A stretch of DNA of 64,000 bases from Bradyrhizobium diazoefficiens (GCF_016616885.1 NZ_CP067102.1:5360501-5424500); one strand, 5' to 3'; shown: positions 35,016 through 43,847, counted from the first letter of the stretch. Notes: a model not told the origin generated them from the letters alone. Made by a program: numbers and translations.

Positions 35016-36721
35016 GAGGGATCTCCCAGGATCGCCAGCAAAGCCTTGCGGTCGAATTTGCCGTTGACGTTGCGAGGCAGCTTGCTCAGGACATGCCACC
35101 TTTTGGGAACCATATAGTCCGGAAGCCTAGAGGCAACTGCACTTCGGAGCCGATCGACATCTACCGACTGCCCTTCAATAAACACATCGATGCCGCCATA
35201 GCCGCTTAAAGTAGCAGGCCAGCCGATTGCTACGACGCCATCCCTGCCGGAGGTCTGCCGTACGACCGCTTCGACCTCCCCAAGTTCAACCCTGTGCCCC
35301 TGTATTTTCACCTGAGAGTCCATGCGCCCAAGATGCGTGAGGGGACCATTGCCTGCGGGCCGACGAACACGATCTCCAGTGCGGTAAAAAATATCGTTCC
35401 TTCCGGGAGGAACGACGAAGGCCGCACTGGTTTTGTCGGAATCCCTCCAATATCCGAGCGACATTTGCGGGCCGTTCATAAGGAGTTCACCCTCCGCGCC
35501 CGGATTCACTTCATTCAAATCTTTGTCGGCAACGAGAACGTTCATCCCTCGATATGGAAATCCGATCGGCACGATGCCCAGTTCTGACTCGGCCGGCGAT
35601 CGTTCAGGGTTCCATCTGTAGGATGTGCATGCAATTGTCAGCTCCGTCGGTCCATAGAGGTTTTCGAGAATGCTGTTTGGCGCGGCCCTTAACCACGCGT
35701 CGGCGCAGCTGACAGGCAACGGCTCACCACAGAACAGGCTCAGTCTGAGGGATGGGAACGCGCCCGGCTTCAGCAGACCCAATTCCTTCATGAGTGAAAC
35801 CATCGAGGGGACCGAGAACCAGATTGTCAGCCCATTGCTGCGAATGAATTGTCCCGGATTGATCAATGTCTTTTGCGAAGGACAGCACACACACGCTCCC
35901 CGCTCCCAGGACACAAACATGTCGAAGACAGAGAGATCAAAGGTCAAATCGAACATCTGCGATACGATATCTCGTTCCGTAACCTCGAGCCGATCTGCAA
36001 TGTAGTCGACGAACGAAGTGACATTCCGGTGCGAAACCATGACTCCCTTCGGCGCACCCGTGCTACCCGACGTGAAAAGCAGATAAGCAATTGCGTCCCC
36101 GTCCGGCGTCGGCTCGCTCCAGCCAGTGCACTCCTCGAGATCCCCGGAGCCCAAAAAAATATGCTGGGGCCATCTTTCACGATAACGCCGTGGGTCCTCG
36201 AGATCAGGGGCTACGAGGAGCAGCCTCCCAATATTCTCGTCCAAGAGAGCATCTAGCTGGGGCAACGACTCCGCATCTACGATGATCGAGCGACACTGCG
36301 AGTGTTGAAACATTAGCCGCGTTCTCGTGAACGGAAACGTGCGGTTCAGCGGCACATAGCCATTTCCAGCCAGGAGGGCCCCAAGCACCCCCGTGAACGC
36401 TGTTGCGCTACGCTGCGCAAATACAGCGGTCAGAGGCGCACATGAATCCTCCTGATGAGCCTGAATGCTAGCGGCTATTCGGATGGCGGTTTCCTGAAGC
36501 TGCCGGTAGGAAAGCGACGTGCCGTGCACGATAACCGCAGGGCGTTCGGGAAACCGCTCTGCTGACCGCATGAATCCCATCCACAATCCCCGTTGCGGTA
36601 CGGCCATGCGCGACTCCAATGAGAATTCTTTGTCAGGAGGAATCAAATCCGGGCGCCCAGTCCCTGCCTTCAGCCCATCCAGCAATCCACCAGAGCAGTC
36701 AGATGTGCCAACGCCAGCCAT
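35012..36721 (-). CDS. Stand-alone amino-acid adenylation enzyme (NRPS A-domain, DltA-like arrangement)
   Basis: ATP-dependent ligase of 569 aa. Core motifs run in order: A3 TSGSTGAPKGV (residue about 220), A4 FDLTFDLSVFDM, A5 NLYGPTE (about 355), A7 YRTGDRVRR (about 446), A8 GRMDSQVKIQGHRVELGEVE, and A10 NVNGKFDRKAL with the catalytic Lys (about 552). The Asp of FDLSV aligns with the residue that grips the alpha-amino group in GrsA, so the substrate should be an amino acid. A hand alignment of pocket positions reads D-L-F-S-F-G-L-I, which suggests a small side chain; this is tentative. ATG 36721 has AGGTG upstream. The frame is open 150 codons further, but that part looks non-coding. There is no condensation or thioesterase domain. 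Confidence 0.85.
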   Translation of the reverse strand: MAGVGTSDCSGGLLDGLKAGTGRPDLIPPDKEFSLESRMAVPQRGLWMGFMRSAERFPERPAVIVHGTSLSYRQLQETAIRIAASIQAHQEDSCAPLTAVFAQRSATAFTGVLGALLAGNGYVPLNRTFPFTRTRLMFQHSQCRSIIVDAESLPQLDALLDENIGRLLLVAPDLEDPRRYRERWPQHIFLGSGDLEECTGWSEPTPDGDAIAYLLFTSGSTGAPKGVMVSHRNVTSFVDYIADRLEVTERDIVSQMFDLTFDLSVFDMFVSWERGACVCCPSQKTLINPGQFIRSNGLTIWFSVPSMVSLMKELGLLKPGAFPSLRLSLFCGEPLPVSCADAWLRAAPNSILENLYGPTELTIACTSYRWNPERSPAESELGIVPIGFPYRGMNVLVADKDLNEVNPGAEGELLMNGPQMSLGYWRDSDKTSAAFVVPPGRNDIFYRTGDRVRRPAGNGPLTHLGRMDSQVKIQGHRVELGEVEAVVRQTSGRDGVVAIGWPATLSGYGGIDVFIEGQSVDVDRLRSAVASRLPDYMVPKRWHVLSKLPRNVNGKFDRKALLAILGDPS

Positions 36722-37020
36722 GGAGCACCTAGCGAACAATGATCCGACAAAGGGTGAATGATCCAGAGCCACGCCGCCTGGGGTTATAAGTATAAAAATG
36801 CTATTCTGGGCTACCCCCGTGGGGGGCCGGAAATGCAAGCAAGCTAAAATAGAAGCCTGGAATTGAGGACTCGAAACTGGGCGACGCAAGGGCCCCTGCT
36901 CGACGCATCGGAGATCGCGCAGCAATGGTTGAGAAACGGCCGTGCACGGGCGACAAATCGACAACCTGTCGCGGCAATGATGTGGTCCGTTGCGAGATCG
37001 CATGATGCGCCCTCCGCTCG
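35592..37020. repeat. Right unit of the degenerate duplication
   Basis: Intact partner of 32277-33430. It includes the 5' two thirds of the working adenylation gene and its upstream region. The leader part beyond 36590 is only about 75-80 percent like the left unit, whereas 35592-36213 is nearly identical. Confidence 0.8.
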
Positions 37021-37309
37021 CATGAGTCGCAGGAAGCTGCCGTGGGTAATCAGAAAGGGTCCACACATGGGTCGTTTTCCCGATATAGTTCCGTACATGG
37101 GCCGAAGCGACGATCAGAGGCGCCGAAAAAAGGCGTGTCCGCCAGAAGGACACTTGTGTGTGACCAGTCATCCGGACTTTTCGTCGGATCTTCCGCGATC
37201 ATTGCAGCTGGGTCCTTCGGGCTTTCCGTCGCAGCGCGTTTGCGGTCCTCTGGCGTTGAACGGTCCTCTGATATTGAACGGTCCTATGGCGTTGAACGAG
37301 AAAGACGCC
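36722..37309. promoter_or_regulatory. Divergent leader region with 18-base triple repeat and oxidoreductase remnant
   Basis: This 588-base gap separates the adenylation/carrier operon from the rightward transferase genes. Three tandem 18-mers of the type GGTCCTCTGGCGTTGAAC occupy 37244-37297. Just before them, about 37196-37258 encodes IIAAGSFGLSVAARLRSSGVE, a remnant of an FAD oxidoreductase N-terminus that is also seen at 41.9 kb. TATAAG-type AT-rich boxes near 36786 may belong to the leftward promoter. Confidence 0.5.
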
Positions 37310-38476
37310 ATGCGTGAGACGGTCATCGATGTCAGCCTGGAGAACTTGAAGAGCATTGCGTGGCTTGAAACCTTGTGGAAGGAGCTCGAAGCGCGGGTGA
37401 GTCACTCGTTCTTTTTGTCTTGGCTCTGGATCGGCACTTGGCTACGGCATATCCCGGATGGCGCGCAACCACGCGTCCTCGTCGCTCGGTCGTCAAGCAA
37501 GATCGTTGGCTTGGCGATTATTTGCCAGCGGAGAGCGTGGAGTCTCGCGCCGCACGCGCGGACCCGTTGGCTTCTCAATGAAACAGGAGACGCTCGTTTC
37601 GACCGATTGTTCATCGAGTACAATACTATTCTTGCAGAGCAATCCGATGCCGTTATACCGGCAGGTCTCGACGCGTTAACGTCCTGCTTGCGGCGCTCGG
37701 ATCAATTAGTGCTCTCCGGAATTGATTCGGACCTTGAGTTGGCCGCTTCTCGCGCCGCAAGCCGGGTTGGACTCGTCACCGAGGTGAAGCAGGCCGGTCC
37801 GGCACCGTGGGTTGATTTCGCCAAAGTCCGCCATCAAGGGGCGAATTATCGCGCCACATTGGGCCGCAGTACTCGCCAAGCTGTGAGCCGTGCCATGCGG
37901 TTGTATGCCGAACGCGGCCCCGTTGAACACCGGATCATGGAAACGACAACGGAGGCGCTCGCCGCGTTCGATTTGCTGAGCGAGTTTCATCGGTCGCGAT
38001 GGGGACGCAGAGGCGCCTTCGCCAATCCGGGCTTCCGTCCGTTTCACGAGGAGTTAATTGCGCGCGGTGTCCCCATCGGGGCCGTTCGCATCTCGCGGAC
38101 GTTGGCTGGGGACCAGACAATTGGGGTCTTGTACAATTTCGTGCACGACGGCCGTGTCCTTAACTACCAATGCGGCTTTCTCTATGAGAGCGATAGTCGG
38201 CTCAAGCCCGGGCTTGTTAGCCATGTGCTGTCTATTGAGGACAGCATCGCACGCGGGGAATGCGGCTACGATTTCCTGGCTGGTCCCGGCGGGCACAAGT
38301 CCCATCTGGCTAATAGCGAGCATGCCCTGAAGTGGATCGTAATCGGCAGAGACAGTCCAGAGCGCCGCATCGAGGCCAAGCTCCGCGGTACCAAGCGGAT
38401 GCTGCGAACGATTGCTACGAATCTTAGAAAAAGGAAGCTGCCGCTCGGTATTCCGTATTTGGGGGCTAGTTCCTAG
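37310..38476 (+). CDS. CelD/BcsL (FemAB-like GNAT) acyltransferase
   Basis: Protein of 388 aa of the Acetyltransf_6 type. The N-terminal part reads LENLKSIAWLETLWKELEARVSHSFFLSWLWIGTWL. The C-terminal GNAT core contains YRATLGRSTRQAVSRAMRLY, FDLLSEFHRSRWGRRGAFANPGFRPFHEELIARG, and VLNYQCGFLYESDSRLKPGLV followed by GYDFLAGPGGHKSHLA. This family is related to FemABX enzymes, which transfer amino acids, and to cellulose-locus acetyltransferases. It is divergent from the adenylation/carrier pair and upstream of the three-domain ligase on the same strand. ATG 37310 was chosen because the family begins there; ATG 37286 lies in the repeat. It may use aminoacyl- or acyl-carrier donors; this is inference. 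Confidence 0.72.
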   Translation: MRETVIDVSLENLKSIAWLETLWKELEARVSHSFFLSWLWIGTWLRHIPDGAQPRVLVARSSSKIVGLAIICQRRAWSLAPHARTRWLLNETGDARFDRLFIEYNTILAEQSDAVIPAGLDALTSCLRRSDQLVLSGIDSDLELAASRAASRVGLVTEVKQAGPAPWVDFAKVRHQGANYRATLGRSTRQAVSRAMRLYAERGPVEHRIMETTTEALAAFDLLSEFHRSRWGRRGAFANPGFRPFHEELIARGVPIGAVRISRTLAGDQTIGVLYNFVHDGRVLNYQCGFLYESDSRLKPGLVSHVLSIEDSIARGECGYDFLAGPGGHKSHLANSEHALKWIVIGRDSPERRIEAKLRGTKRMLRTIATNLRKRKLPLGIPYLGASS

Positions 38477-38711
38477 ACGATCGATTTGGGGACCAAGGAG
38501 AGTGTGGCATGTCTACACCATGCGATGTGACCGTGACCATTGTCGTGCTGGCCCCTGAGGCTGTCGAAGCCCGTTCCCAAACTATCGGAGGCAATCCGTC
38601 GGATCGAGCTTGGTCTAATAGAAAGCAGTTGTGATGGCTTCTCGGATCAGAGCCTGTGAACAGAACGAGAGGGAGAATGGTCGTTCCTCTGGAGGAATTG
38701 GAGCGGAAGTG

Positions 38712-41700
38712 ATGTTCCGTCCCGATGACCAGGCTGTCGCGCATTCACAACTGAGCGCTTTCAGACAATGGTGTGAGGCCCGGACAGGGCAGGACCTGCC
38801 TGATCATGCCGCGATGGACCGCTTTTCGGTGGAGGAGTTCCGCAGCTTCTGGCGCCTCTTCGTAGAGTGGTGCGACCTGCCTCGGGAGGGTGCAGTCGAG
38901 CCGGTCTGTGTCGGCGATGTCTGCGAGACCGCCCGCTTTTTCCCGAATCTCCATCTCAACTACGCCGAGTGCCTCCTCGCCGGCAGTCCCGACCAGCCGG
39001 TCCTGACGGCCTGTCACGCCGGCGGCAGCCGCGACCGGTTTACGCGAGGCGCACTGCGCGTCGCGGTCGCCCGGTTGGCGACGTCGCTGCAGCAACTGGG
39101 TGTGCGCCGTGGCGATAATGTCGCTGCGATCGCACGCAACAATGCCGAGGCGGTCCTCGCCGCCCTGGCTACCGCTGCCCTCGGCGCGACCTTCGCCAGC
39201 TGCGCGCCGGACATGGGCGTTCCCGCCATCCTCGCGCGCTTCGTGCCTCTCGAGCCGACGGTGCTGCTCGGTTGTCTTCGGGCAGAGCCATGGGATCTGG
39301 GCGTCCCCGTCGCCGAGCGCGTCGCCGAAGCCGCAGCCGGCCTGCCGGGCCTTGCTGCGATCATCGCGCTGGACAACGGCTCACTTCCCGCCGGCGAGAG
39401 GACGGTGCCCCTGCACAGGCTTGCCGATCTGCTCCGTGATGCCGTTGGTGGCGAGGACCGGCCGGGCTGGCTGCGCCATTCGTTCAACCAGCCCCTGTTC
39501 ACGATGTTCTCCTCCGGCACCACCGGCCCGCCGAAATGCATCCAGCACGGTGCCGGCGGCACCTTGCTGGAGCATGTAAAGGAGCACCGGTTGCACTGCG
39601 ATCTCGCCCCCGGCGACAGGCTGTTCTTCCAGACCTCCTGCGGTTGGATGATGTGGAACTGGGAGCTCTCCGCGCTCGCCTCCGGCGTGGAGCTCGTTCT
39701 CTACGATGGGCCGCTCGAGGGGCCGGATACGTTCTGGCGGATCGTTGCCGAGGAACGAGTGACCGTGTTCGGCACCAATCCTGCCTATCTGGACTTTTGC
39801 GAGAAGGCAGGCTTGTCCCCGGGCCGGGTGTTCGATCTTTCTGCCTTGCGGGCCGTGCTCTCCACCGGCTCCATCCTGTATCCCCGCCAGTACGACTGGG
39901 TCGGCGGTCAGGTAAAAGCGATGATGCCGCTGCAGTCGATCTCCGGTGGCACTGACATCATCGGCTGCTTTGTCCTGGGCAATCCGAACCTGCCAGTCCA
40001 TCGCGGCGAGGCACAGTGCCGAAGCCTCGGCCTCGATGTTCGCTCGCTGCCGCGTGATGATCCGGAGGCGCGGATCGGCGAGTTGGTCTGCGCCAACCCG
40101 TTCCCCTCGCGCCCCCTTGGTTTTCACGGTGATACCGATGGCACGCGCTTCCATGCCGCCTATTTCGCCCAGAACCCAGGCTTCTGGACGCATGGCGATC
40201 TGATCGAGGCCACGCCCCACGGTGGTTGGCGGCTGCATGGCCGTTCCGACGGGGTCCTCAATGTGCGCGGCATCCGCATCGGCACCGCGGAGATCTACCG
40301 CATTCTCGCGGACATCGAGGAGATCCGCGAGGCGATGGCGGTCGAGCAGCAGGCCGAGCAGGAGCCCGGCGGCTCGCGCATGGTTCTTCTGGTCGTGCTG
40401 CGCGAGGGCTTGGTGCTCGACAACATGCTGGCCAAGCACATCCGCTCGGAGCTTGCGCGCTGCGGCTCGCCGGCCTTCGTGCCGGCGCGCATCGCACAAG
40501 TCGCGGCGCTTCCTGTCACCTTCAGCGGCAAGCGATCTGAGGCGGCGGCGCGGGACGCGGTGAATGGCCGCTCTGTACGGAACCGTGATGCCATGCAAAA
40601 CCCGGAATGCCTCGAAGCGATTGCCAAGCATCCAGTTCTCCGGGCGCCTGCGGCCAGCAGGACATCACGAGCATCGGCGCGGGGCCGCGGGGAGATTTCG
40701 GACGACGGGCTAAGGGGGGAGTTGCAGGCGATCTGCGAGCGCGTGCTGGGCGTCTCGCCCATCGGCTGGTCTGATAATCTTCTCGACTTCGGCGCGGACT
40801 CGCTGGCAGTGGTGAACCTGCTGCTCGAGATCGAGGGTTATGCTGGGCATCCCCTGCCCCTCTCAGCCTTGCTGTCGGCACCGTCGATCGATGGCGTTGC
40901 CACGGCCCTGTCCCTCGGCGCGGAGGCGATAACGACGGCACAGCAAACTGGGCGGTCGGGGCCGCATCTCCGTACCGTGGATCCGGACGATTGGGAGCCG
41001 GTCTGCCGCTTCCTCGAAGAAACCTTCCGCGAGTCCGGCATCAAGGCCGCCACCTGGCGCCGGCTATTCGACCATCGCTGGACCGATTACGGACGCGGCT
41101 TCGTGCTTCTCGACGACAACGCAGTCGTCGGCTTCGTTGGCGCTATCGCCGTGCCGCGGCAGGTAAATGGGAAGGCAGCGCTCGTCTGCAACGTCTCCTC
41201 CTGGGCCGTGCACGCGAAGTACCGCGGCTGGGGCATGGCTTTGATCGCCGAGGCGCTGCGGGACGAGAGCCTCACCTACACGGCATTCACCCCCAACCCG
41301 ACCGCTTGGGCCGCCCTTCTGGCGCAGCGCTTCAAGCCGCTGGACTCGCACAGGATCGTCATGCCGCCAATGCTGCAGGCGGAGACGCTGTTCCGGCCGA
41401 ACCGACCGGTCATCAACTTCGATCCGATCTCGGTCCGCGAGAGACTAACTGGTCAGCAACGACAAATCTTCGACGATCACGCGCCGTATGATTGCCTGCA
41501 ACTCACCGTCAGCGACGGCTCCGATCATGCTTATTTGGTGGTCAAGCGCCGTACGCACCGGCTCAATACGAGCCGACTGGGAGGACTGGCGGGAGTTCTA
41601 CCCGTGCGGATTCCCTATTCGGACATCCTGCATTGCAGTGCACCGGAGCTGCTGTCGCGGCATCTCGAGCGCGTCAAGCTGGCGATCCTGCGCCGGCAGC

Positions 41701-41849
41701 GGACGGCGGTGCTCGTCGCGGAGGCGAGCCTCTTTCCGGTCCGGCCACGGGGCGTGCTGGTCCCGCTGCGCACCTGTTACCGCTCCCCGCTGCTCGCGGC
41801 CGGCGACCTCGACAGGCTGTATTCAGAGATTGTGCTCTTGCCCATCTGA
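38712..41849 (+). CDS. Three-domain fusion: acetoacetyl-CoA-synthetase-like ligase, carrier protein, GNAT acyltransferase
   Basis: Protein of 1045 aa. Residues 1-615 resemble acetoacetyl-CoA synthetase: FSVEEFRSFWRLFVEW (N-cap), MFSSGTTGPPKCIQHGAGG (P-loop), TSCGWMMWNWELSALASG, SISGGTDIIG, WTHGDLIEA, GRSDGVLNVRGIRIGTAEIY and LPVTFSGKRSEAA with the catalytic Lys. Residues about 660-735 form a carrier domain with FGADSLAVVNLL; the pantetheine Ser is 697. Residues about 753-895 are a GNAT domain (VSSWAVHAKYRGWGMALIAEAL, the acyl-CoA loop, and TAFTPNPTAWAALLAQRF). The last 150 residues are unassigned. ATG 38712 has GGAG upstream. The layout suggests activation of a short acyl acid, self-loading, and transfer to an acceptor. 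I know of no described enzyme with this order. Confidence 0.82.
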   Translation: MFRPDDQAVAHSQLSAFRQWCEARTGQDLPDHAAMDRFSVEEFRSFWRLFVEWCDLPREGAVEPVCVGDVCETARFFPNLHLNYAECLLAGSPDQPVLTACHAGGSRDRFTRGALRVAVARLATSLQQLGVRRGDNVAAIARNNAEAVLAALATAALGATFASCAPDMGVPAILARFVPLEPTVLLGCLRAEPWDLGVPVAERVAEAAAGLPGLAAIIALDNGSLPAGERTVPLHRLADLLRDAVGGEDRPGWLRHSFNQPLFTMFSSGTTGPPKCIQHGAGGTLLEHVKEHRLHCDLAPGDRLFFQTSCGWMMWNWELSALASGVELVLYDGPLEGPDTFWRIVAEERVTVFGTNPAYLDFCEKAGLSPGRVFDLSALRAVLSTGSILYPRQYDWVGGQVKAMMPLQSISGGTDIIGCFVLGNPNLPVHRGEAQCRSLGLDVRSLPRDDPEARIGELVCANPFPSRPLGFHGDTDGTRFHAAYFAQNPGFWTHGDLIEATPHGGWRLHGRSDGVLNVRGIRIGTAEIYRILADIEEIREAMAVEQQAEQEPGGSRMVLLVVLREGLVLDNMLAKHIRSELARCGSPAFVPARIAQVAALPVTFSGKRSEAAARDAVNGRSVRNRDAMQNPECLEAIAKHPVLRAPAASRTSRASARGRGEISDDGLRGELQAICERVLGVSPIGWSDNLLDFGADSLAVVNLLLEIEGYAGHPLPLSALLSAPSIDGVATALSLGAEAITTAQQTGRSGPHLRTVDPDDWEPVCRFLEETFRESGIKAATWRRLFDHRWTDYGRGFVLLDDNAVVGFVGAIAVPRQVNGKAALVCNVSSWAVHAKYRGWGMALIAEALRDESLTYTAFTPNPTAWAALLAQRFKPLDSHRIVMPPMLQAETLFRPNRPVINFDPISVRERLTGQQRQIFDDHAPYDCLQLTVSDGSDHAYLVVKRRTHRLNTSRLGGLAGVLPVRIPYSDILHCSAPELLSRHLERVKLAILRRQRTAVLVAEASLFPVRPRGVLVPLRTCYRSPLLAAGDLDRLYSEIVLLPI

Positions 41850-41892
41850 GAGCATGTGCCCCCTCGTGCTGCGCCGAGGATCACGATTTGGG

Positions 41893-42180
41893 ATGAGTAT
41901 GGTTGGTACGTCAGATCTGTCGGTAGCGATCGTTGGGGCAGGCCCTTCGGCCTCTCCGTCGCAGCGCATTTGCGGTCCAGTGGCCTGCCGTTTCGGATCT
42001 TTTGTCACTCCGATGCATCGCTGGCGGGCGCACATGTCGGTGGGCATGTTTCTGACGTCAGAATGGGACGCCTCGGACCTTCCCGATCCGGCCGGGCGCC
42101 ACACCTTGCAGCAATTCTGCGCAGTGGCAGGGCTTCTGCGAAAATGCGCCGATTCCTGTCGATACGTTCACCAGATACTT
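41893..42180 (+). pseudogene. Truncated, frameshifted FAD/NAD(P)-binding oxidoreductase
   Basis: The first 100 or so codons of a flavin oxidoreductase are present in shifting frames: MVGTSDLSVAIVGAGPS, then GLSVAAHLRSSGLPFRIF, then TPMHRWRAHMSVGMFLTSEWDASDLPDPAGRHTLQQFC, then FCENAPIPVDTFTRYLMSFQRG. The dinucleotide motif and the following W..HM..GM..KS-like segment identify the family. At least three frame changes and the loss of the rest of the gene make it non-functional. The deacetylase gene starts directly after it. Confidence 0.75.
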
Positions 42181-42209
42181 GATGTCATTTCAGCGAGGAG
42201 CGCGCCCAA

Positions 42210-43223
42210 GTGAATCCTGTTCTGAAAAGTTGCCTGTTCTACGGGGCGGGTCGAGTTGGACAACTGCCAGGGATTCGCACACTCTTCGCCGGGAGAGCAG
42301 TCATCATCGTGTATCATGAGATTCAGCGGGATTGTCAGTCCGAGTTGATGACCGGAACTTCAGTCTCGCTCTTTGAATATTCACTCAATTGGCTGCAGCG
42401 AGAAGGATGGTCCATCGTCAGCCTGGATGAATGTCTGCAGAAGCTGGCAACGCATGATCGATCGCGCCGCTATGCGGTTCTGACTTTCGACGACGGGTAC
42501 CGGGATAATCTTTCCGTAGCGCTTCCGATCCTAGAGCAGAACAACGCGCCATTCATGATGTACGTTCCGACTGGCGCGCCTACACGATCCATGCAGTCAT
42601 GGTGGTTGGCTTTGCGCAAACTATTTATCTCGAGAGAAAAGGTCACAATCGATGCATTGAGTCGCCAGTTCCACTGCCCTGATATTCGAAGCAAGATATC
42701 GGCATTTGCCGAGGTGATCCGCTGGGTTCATCAGGATTACCGGCGTGGCGCGACACTCACGCCGACGTTCAAAAGGAATGGGATATCTCTGGCGGCCTTG
42801 AATGATGAATATTTTCTGGACGAGCGCGAGCTTCGCATCCTTGCGCGTCATCCGCTCGCGTCAATCGGCGGCCACACAACGTCGCATCCGGCGCTTGCGA
42901 CCCTGGACTACTCTTCGGCGCGAGCCGAGTTGGCCGATAACCGTAAGTATCTTGAGAATCTGCTTCAGTTGCCTATTCGGCACCTTGCATATCCGTATGG
43001 TACCCTCAGAGCGTGCGGCTCTCGTGAAGAGCAGCTCGCGAACGAAGTGGGCTTTCAAACTGCAGTAACGACACGACAACAGCAATTGCACGATCCCATC
43101 GTGAATCACTTTGCTCTTCCCAGAATTGGCGTTGACAGTCCTTCGGCCTTCAGGGCTCGAATGAGCGGCATCGTCGAGGCAGCGCAGGCGCTACGTTGCC
43201 CCGAAGCAGCGCGCACGACTTGA
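42210..43223 (+). CDS. Polysaccharide deacetylase (NodB-like, CE4)
   Basis: Removes acetyl groups from amino-sugar polymers or lipid-linked sugars. Protein of 337 aa with the CE4 motifs in order: VLTFDDGYRDN (catalytic and metal Asp, residue about 93), IGGHTTSHPAL (His metal ligands, about 218) and LAYPYGTLRACG (about 263). No clear signal peptide, so it may be cytoplasmic or membrane-associated. The start is GTG 42210 with GAGGAG ten bases upstream. It follows the oxidoreductase remnant. A fragment of a second copy is found on both sides of the IS66 element further right. Confidence 0.85.
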   Translation: MNPVLKSCLFYGAGRVGQLPGIRTLFAGRAVIIVYHEIQRDCQSELMTGTSVSLFEYSLNWLQREGWSIVSLDECLQKLATHDRSRRYAVLTFDDGYRDNLSVALPILEQNNAPFMMYVPTGAPTRSMQSWWLALRKLFISREKVTIDALSRQFHCPDIRSKISAFAEVIRWVHQDYRRGATLTPTFKRNGISLAALNDEYFLDERELRILARHPLASIGGHTTSHPALATLDYSSARAELADNRKYLENLLQLPIRHLAYPYGTLRACGSREEQLANEVGFQTAVTTRQQQLHDPIVNHFALPRIGVDSPSAFRARMSGIVEAAQALRCPEAARTT

Positions 43224-43363
43224 GATGCCTGACGTAGCGACCACTGGGGCAATGCCGATCGCTCGGCGGTCACTCGCAGATCTCGGCCGCAAAAGAACTG
43301 TCGAGTGGGCCGAGGGAGTTTCACCCTCAGCCCCTCACAGATCCCGGACGTGATACTCGCGCA
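43224..43363. other. Short intergenic gap
   Basis: Nothing recognised between the deacetylase and the transposase remnant. Confidence 0.4.
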
Positions 43364-43562
43364 TCATCCGGGCTCTTGTTGCCCAACCGTTGGCGGCCGG
43401 CCCCGCTTGTCCTCGTAAACCGCGCCGAACCGTTCCTCGAGGAACGACCAATCGATGTCCGCGCCAGCTTCACCAGCGCATGGTTCATGTCGATGATCGC
43501 GTCCAGCCGCGAGCGCAGAAGATCGGCCTGTCCGTTGTCCCGTCACTCCTTCGGTCGCATCG
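43364..43562 (-). pseudogene. IS5-type transposase N-terminal remnant
   Basis: Reading leftward, the frames give MRPKE, then QADLLRSRLDAIIDMNHALVKLA, and in another frame IDWSFLEERFGAVYEDKRGRPP. This is the N-terminal signature of IS5-related transposases common in Rhizobiales. Frameshifts and the lack of the catalytic core make it dead. Confidence 0.65.
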
Positions 43563-43847
43563 TCCCCTCCGATGCGACTATGGAATCACGACTCGTGATT
43601 CGAGGGAAACGCCGAAACGAAACTGCAAGCTTTCGGGGCGCCTCCCCCCAAAAGCTCGCAATCTCAAATGCCGCCCACGACGACCCAGTTGCCGCTTGGG
43701 AAGCTTTCGCACGAGCCGTTCATGCCAAACCGTTCGCCTGGACCAAAGCCACTGTTCGCCAAAAGGGTTCAAGCGGCGCCCTATCACAGAATCGAGAATC
43801 TGGGTCAATATTGTTCCAATCGCCTCACGTGATGGACAGCGGCCCCC
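43563..43847. other. Intergenic stretch with no recognised feature
   Basis: About 285 bases; no gene, repeat or terminator identified. Confidence 0.35.

Noticed and set aside
37244..37297. Triple 18-mer considered as an integration or replication iteron array
   Set aside because: Only three copies, no replication gene or AT-rich region nearby, and it grades into a coding remnant.
29567..41849. Region E considered as a classical NRPS assembly line
   Set aside because: No condensation, epimerisation or thioesterase domain is present; the ligase and carrier are separate proteins, as in Dlt-type systems.
42210..43223. Deacetylase considered as nodB of a nodulation cluster
   Set aside because: No nodA, nodC, nodulation regulator or nod box is nearby; the context is polysaccharide modification.
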